41,724 nt of DNA from assembly GCA_050485785.1 (NCBI GenBank), contig JBJHCA010000020.1, positions 1 to 41,724 of the forward strand, written 5' to 3'. A model generated the notes under the pieces. It was not told the DNA's origin. It searched no databases and saw nothing but the letters and a program-made list of their open reading frames with translations. Positions 39,788 to 41,724 of this stretch are shown here, in pieces. This DNA is from JBJHCA01 sp050485785 (lineage in GTDB: Bacteria > Bacteroidota > Bacteroidia > Chitinophagales > Saprospiraceae). Position 1 is the first letter of the stretch. Each line of letters starts with the position of its first letter. The translations under genes and the position numbers were made by a program.

Positions 39788-41724
39788 TTATCGCAGGATC
39801 ACGAACCTTAAGAATTCAACATAATCACCGCTTTTGGCACTAAGGATGTACATGCCCTCAGGCAGGTGGGTTATATCTGCTGTAGCACTGTGCGTTTCAT
39901 TGTAAAAGGTTACCTGCTGCTGCCAAAGTTCCCGTCCGGTAAGGTCTGTAATAGTTATTATTCCCGATTCACCGGCCTTATGGTTCCAGGTCAAATGAAT
40001 GTGACCAGTTGATGGGTTGGGGTGCAGGAATAGTGCAGTGGTTGGCACGGGATGCTGGTTTTCACCGAATTCAAACTGAATACCTGCCACCCCGTTATCA
40101 CGGTCATAAGCTTCAGCATTCAGAAATCGTTGGCTTAGGGTTAACATCGAACTCAATGGGCCGCTTTTCATGGCTTTGAACCGAATTATAAACAGTACTT
40201 CATCGCGCTCAACGATTGCCCCGGATTGATTCCAACTCATCAAAATATGGGTTTGATCATCTTCATGAAGGTTCCAATTCGAATCTGACCAGTCCGGTAA
40301 TGAGCTTTCTGATACGGAAAACTTCTCAAAGCTCTCTGACGGCAATTCAAAACCCGCCTGGAAACCGTCAACCGCAATGGTTTGCGATGACCTTACGGTA
40401 ATGGAGTATGTTTTTCCAGCTTCAAGTAGTGCATCATCCAGCTCCCAATGCCACGGACTCCTGTTGTACACTGTAAGCGGAGATAACTCTCCACCCGGTT
40501 GTGCTGACATATTTAAATCGCCTATTTTAACGGCAATGAAATTAGCGTTACCTACCGGAACTAGCACACTGTCTTCAACATAAGCTGTAGAATAGTTGGG
40601 AACAAAAGGACTGGTTGGAATTGGATCAGTTACACCGGGCAATACAAACTGCCATGAAGTATTATTAGCCAAACCGGTAAAAGGATCTATGAATTCGTTG
40701 TCGATAAACAAGATCAGTCTTCTGAGCTGAATCATGTCTCCTATTTCAATGATACCGTTTTGATTGATATCTGCGGCAATTTTTTTATACGGTGAATTCA
40801 GGTGTTCTACATTGAGGATATGTCTTTGCATAAGAACCATATCAAAAGTACTGACACCGTTCCTGTGAAGGGTATCAAGATGAGCTGTTACACTCAGAGC
40901 AGAACCTGTCTGGATTTCCGGAATAAAATATGATCCGGAAGAGTCTGTAACAGTGGTTTGGGTTGGAGAAGATTCAAGGGTAACACTCACATCGGGAACA
41001 GCCTGGCCGTCCTCTGTGGTTATCCAGCCGCTAACTGTGATCACAGTATCTGTAAACGGTTCTTCAATCACGGTGACGGTAACGGTACATTGTGCGGTAT
41101 TTCCGTGAACATCTACTGCCGTAAAAACCACCTGAGTACTTCCCGTGGGATAGGTACCTGAAGCATTAGCACCGCCACTGTTAAAGTTGTTTGAGATGTT
41201 GGCCACACTGCAATTGTCGGTAGCCGTGACAGCAGGCACGGTCACTTCAGCGGAGGACTGCCCGGAGGGAACAGTAATGCTGATATTGGCCGGGCAATTG
41301 ATTAGGGGCGGTTGCAAGTCGGTAACGGTAATATCGAAGGAGCAGACGGCGGTATTCCCCGCAGGATCAGTAGCGGTGAGGGTAACCGTGGTAGTACCCA
41401 CGGGAAAGAAATCTCCCGACTGATGACTGTTAGAAATCACGGCAGAGCAGTTATCGGAAGCGGAGGCCGAAAATGTGACAACGGCACCACAAGCTCCCTG
41501 ATCTGCGGGTTGGCTGATATCGCCGGGACATTGAATAACCGGCAGTTCCGGATCATCAATGGTGACAACTGTGGAGCATTGAGCAGTATTTCCCGCGGCA
41601 TCCGTGACAGTAAAGACCACGGTGGTAATACCCACCGGATAAAAAGCAGAAGCATCACTACCACCGGCATTGAAGTTGTTGGTAATGGTGAGCGGAGGCA
41701 CACCGCCTGATGCAGAAGCCAGCC
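39788..41724 (-). CDS. Large HYR/dockerin-like T9SS cargo protein (partial at its N-terminus)
   Basis: The frame is open to the right edge, so only the last 644 residues are seen; a GTG at 41701 is an internal Val, not a start. Going to the C-terminus: three HYR modules, the first one incomplete (about 80 residues each: TTVVFTVTDAAGNTAQC, TTTVTLTATDPAGNTAVC and STQVVFTAVDVHGNTAQC, each with paired Cys), a carboxypeptidase regulatory-like beta sandwich (ITTEDGQAVPDVSVTLESS), a dockerin type I-like repeat (ADINQNGIIEIGDMIQLRRL, then KIGDLN), a cohesin-like beta-rich segment (VDGFQAGFELPSE), and a type A sorting domain (FLHPNPSTGHIHLTW, EGMYILSA). It is exported by the T9SS and probably acts in adhesion or a surface matrix. 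Confidence 0.85.
   Translation of the reverse strand, partial: LASASGGVPPLTITNNFNAGGSDASAFYPVGITTVVFTVTDAAGNTAQCSTVVTIDDPELPVIQCPGDISQPADQGACGAVVTFSASASDNCSAVISNSHQSGDFFPVGTTTVTLTATDPAGNTAVCSFDITVTDLQPPLINCPANISITVPSGQSSAEVTVPAVTATDNCSVANISNNFNSGGANASGTYPTGSTQVVFTAVDVHGNTAQCTVTVTVIEEPFTDTVITVSGWITTEDGQAVPDVSVTLESSPTQTTVTDSSGSYFIPEIQTGSALSVTAHLDTLHRNGVSTFDMVLMQRHILNVEHLNSPYKKIAADINQNGIIEIGDMIQLRRLILFIDNEFIDPFTGLANNTSWQFVLPGVTDPIPTSPFVPNYSTAYVEDSVLVPVGNANFIAVKIGDLNMSAQPGGELSPLTVYNRSPWHWELDDALLEAGKTYSITVRSSQTIAVDGFQAGFELPSESFEKFSVSESSLPDWSDSNWNLHEDDQTHILMSWNQSGAIVERDEVLFIIRFKAMKSGPLSSMLTLSQRFLNAEAYDRDNGVAGIQFEFGENQHPVPTTALFLHPNPSTGHIHLTWNHKAGESGIITITDLTGRELWQQQVTFYNETHSATADITHLPEGMYILSAKSGDYVEFLRFVILR

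Noticed and set aside
1..41724. Mobile elements, CRISPR arrays, tRNA or rRNA genes
   Set aside because: I saw no transposase or integrase motifs, no regular direct repeats with spacers, and no tRNA-like cloverleaf or rRNA signatures.

Overview
The window looks like a chromosomal segment of a free-living Bacteroidota, probably of a Saprospiria/Chitinophagia-like or related aquatic lineage. This rests on sequence signs only: several secreted proteins carry type IX secretion (T9SS) type A C-terminal sorting domains; there are HYR and dockerin-like modules, an S46 dipeptidyl-peptidase, a CcmE with Cys in place of the haem-binding His, DUF6150 and DUF2520 proteins, and many genes are preceded by the Bacteroidota promoter motif TAnnTTTG. 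I see no rRNA, tRNA, CRISPR array, insertion sequence or phage gene. The layout is that of an ordinary housekeeping and accessory chromosome.

Left third (1-14,060): the tail of a probable sensor kinase coupled to a NarL-type response regulator; a secreted DPP7-like peptidase; a YifB/ComM-type ATPase and a DCC-family (DUF393) protein; an outer-membrane protein, ECF sigma factor and membrane-anchored partner set behind a palindrome-rich region; a compact set of a thioredoxin-like protein, a DUF2024 protein and a MarR regulator with a four-Cys tail; a sensor kinase; dusB; and a plus-strand run of CPBP protease, DUF2007, cdsA and psd, the last two for phospholipid synthesis.

Middle (14,060-29,600): a three-repeat T9SS cargo protein, a TMTC-like membrane protein with TPRs, a DUF6150 repeat protein, a DUF4340-like protein, a minus-strand operon (BchI/MoxR-type AAA ATPase, LuxC-like acyl-CoA reductase, lipoprotein), a ChaN-like protein, another T9SS cargo protein facing a beta-helix lipoprotein across a shared terminator, a PagL-like lipid A deacylase and a histidine ammonia-lyase.

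Right third (29,600-41,724): a GlsB-type membrane protein, 3-methyladenine glycosylase I, two NTF2-like proteins, a CBS protein divergent from NhaA, a D-serine dehydratase-like PLP enzyme coupled to an FtsE-like ABC ATPase, divergent ccmE-ccmF with a DUF2520 protein, and the 3' part of a large HYR/dockerin/T9SS protein that runs off the window.

The most useful cross-cutting observation is that TAnnTTTG boxes overlap or lie just inside the longest-ORF start of several genes, so the true starts are downstream. The best candidate for an uncharacterised functional unit is the Trx-like/DUF2024/MarR-Cys module, in which every protein has a CxxC motif. All functions are inferred by reading translated motifs; no database search was run.
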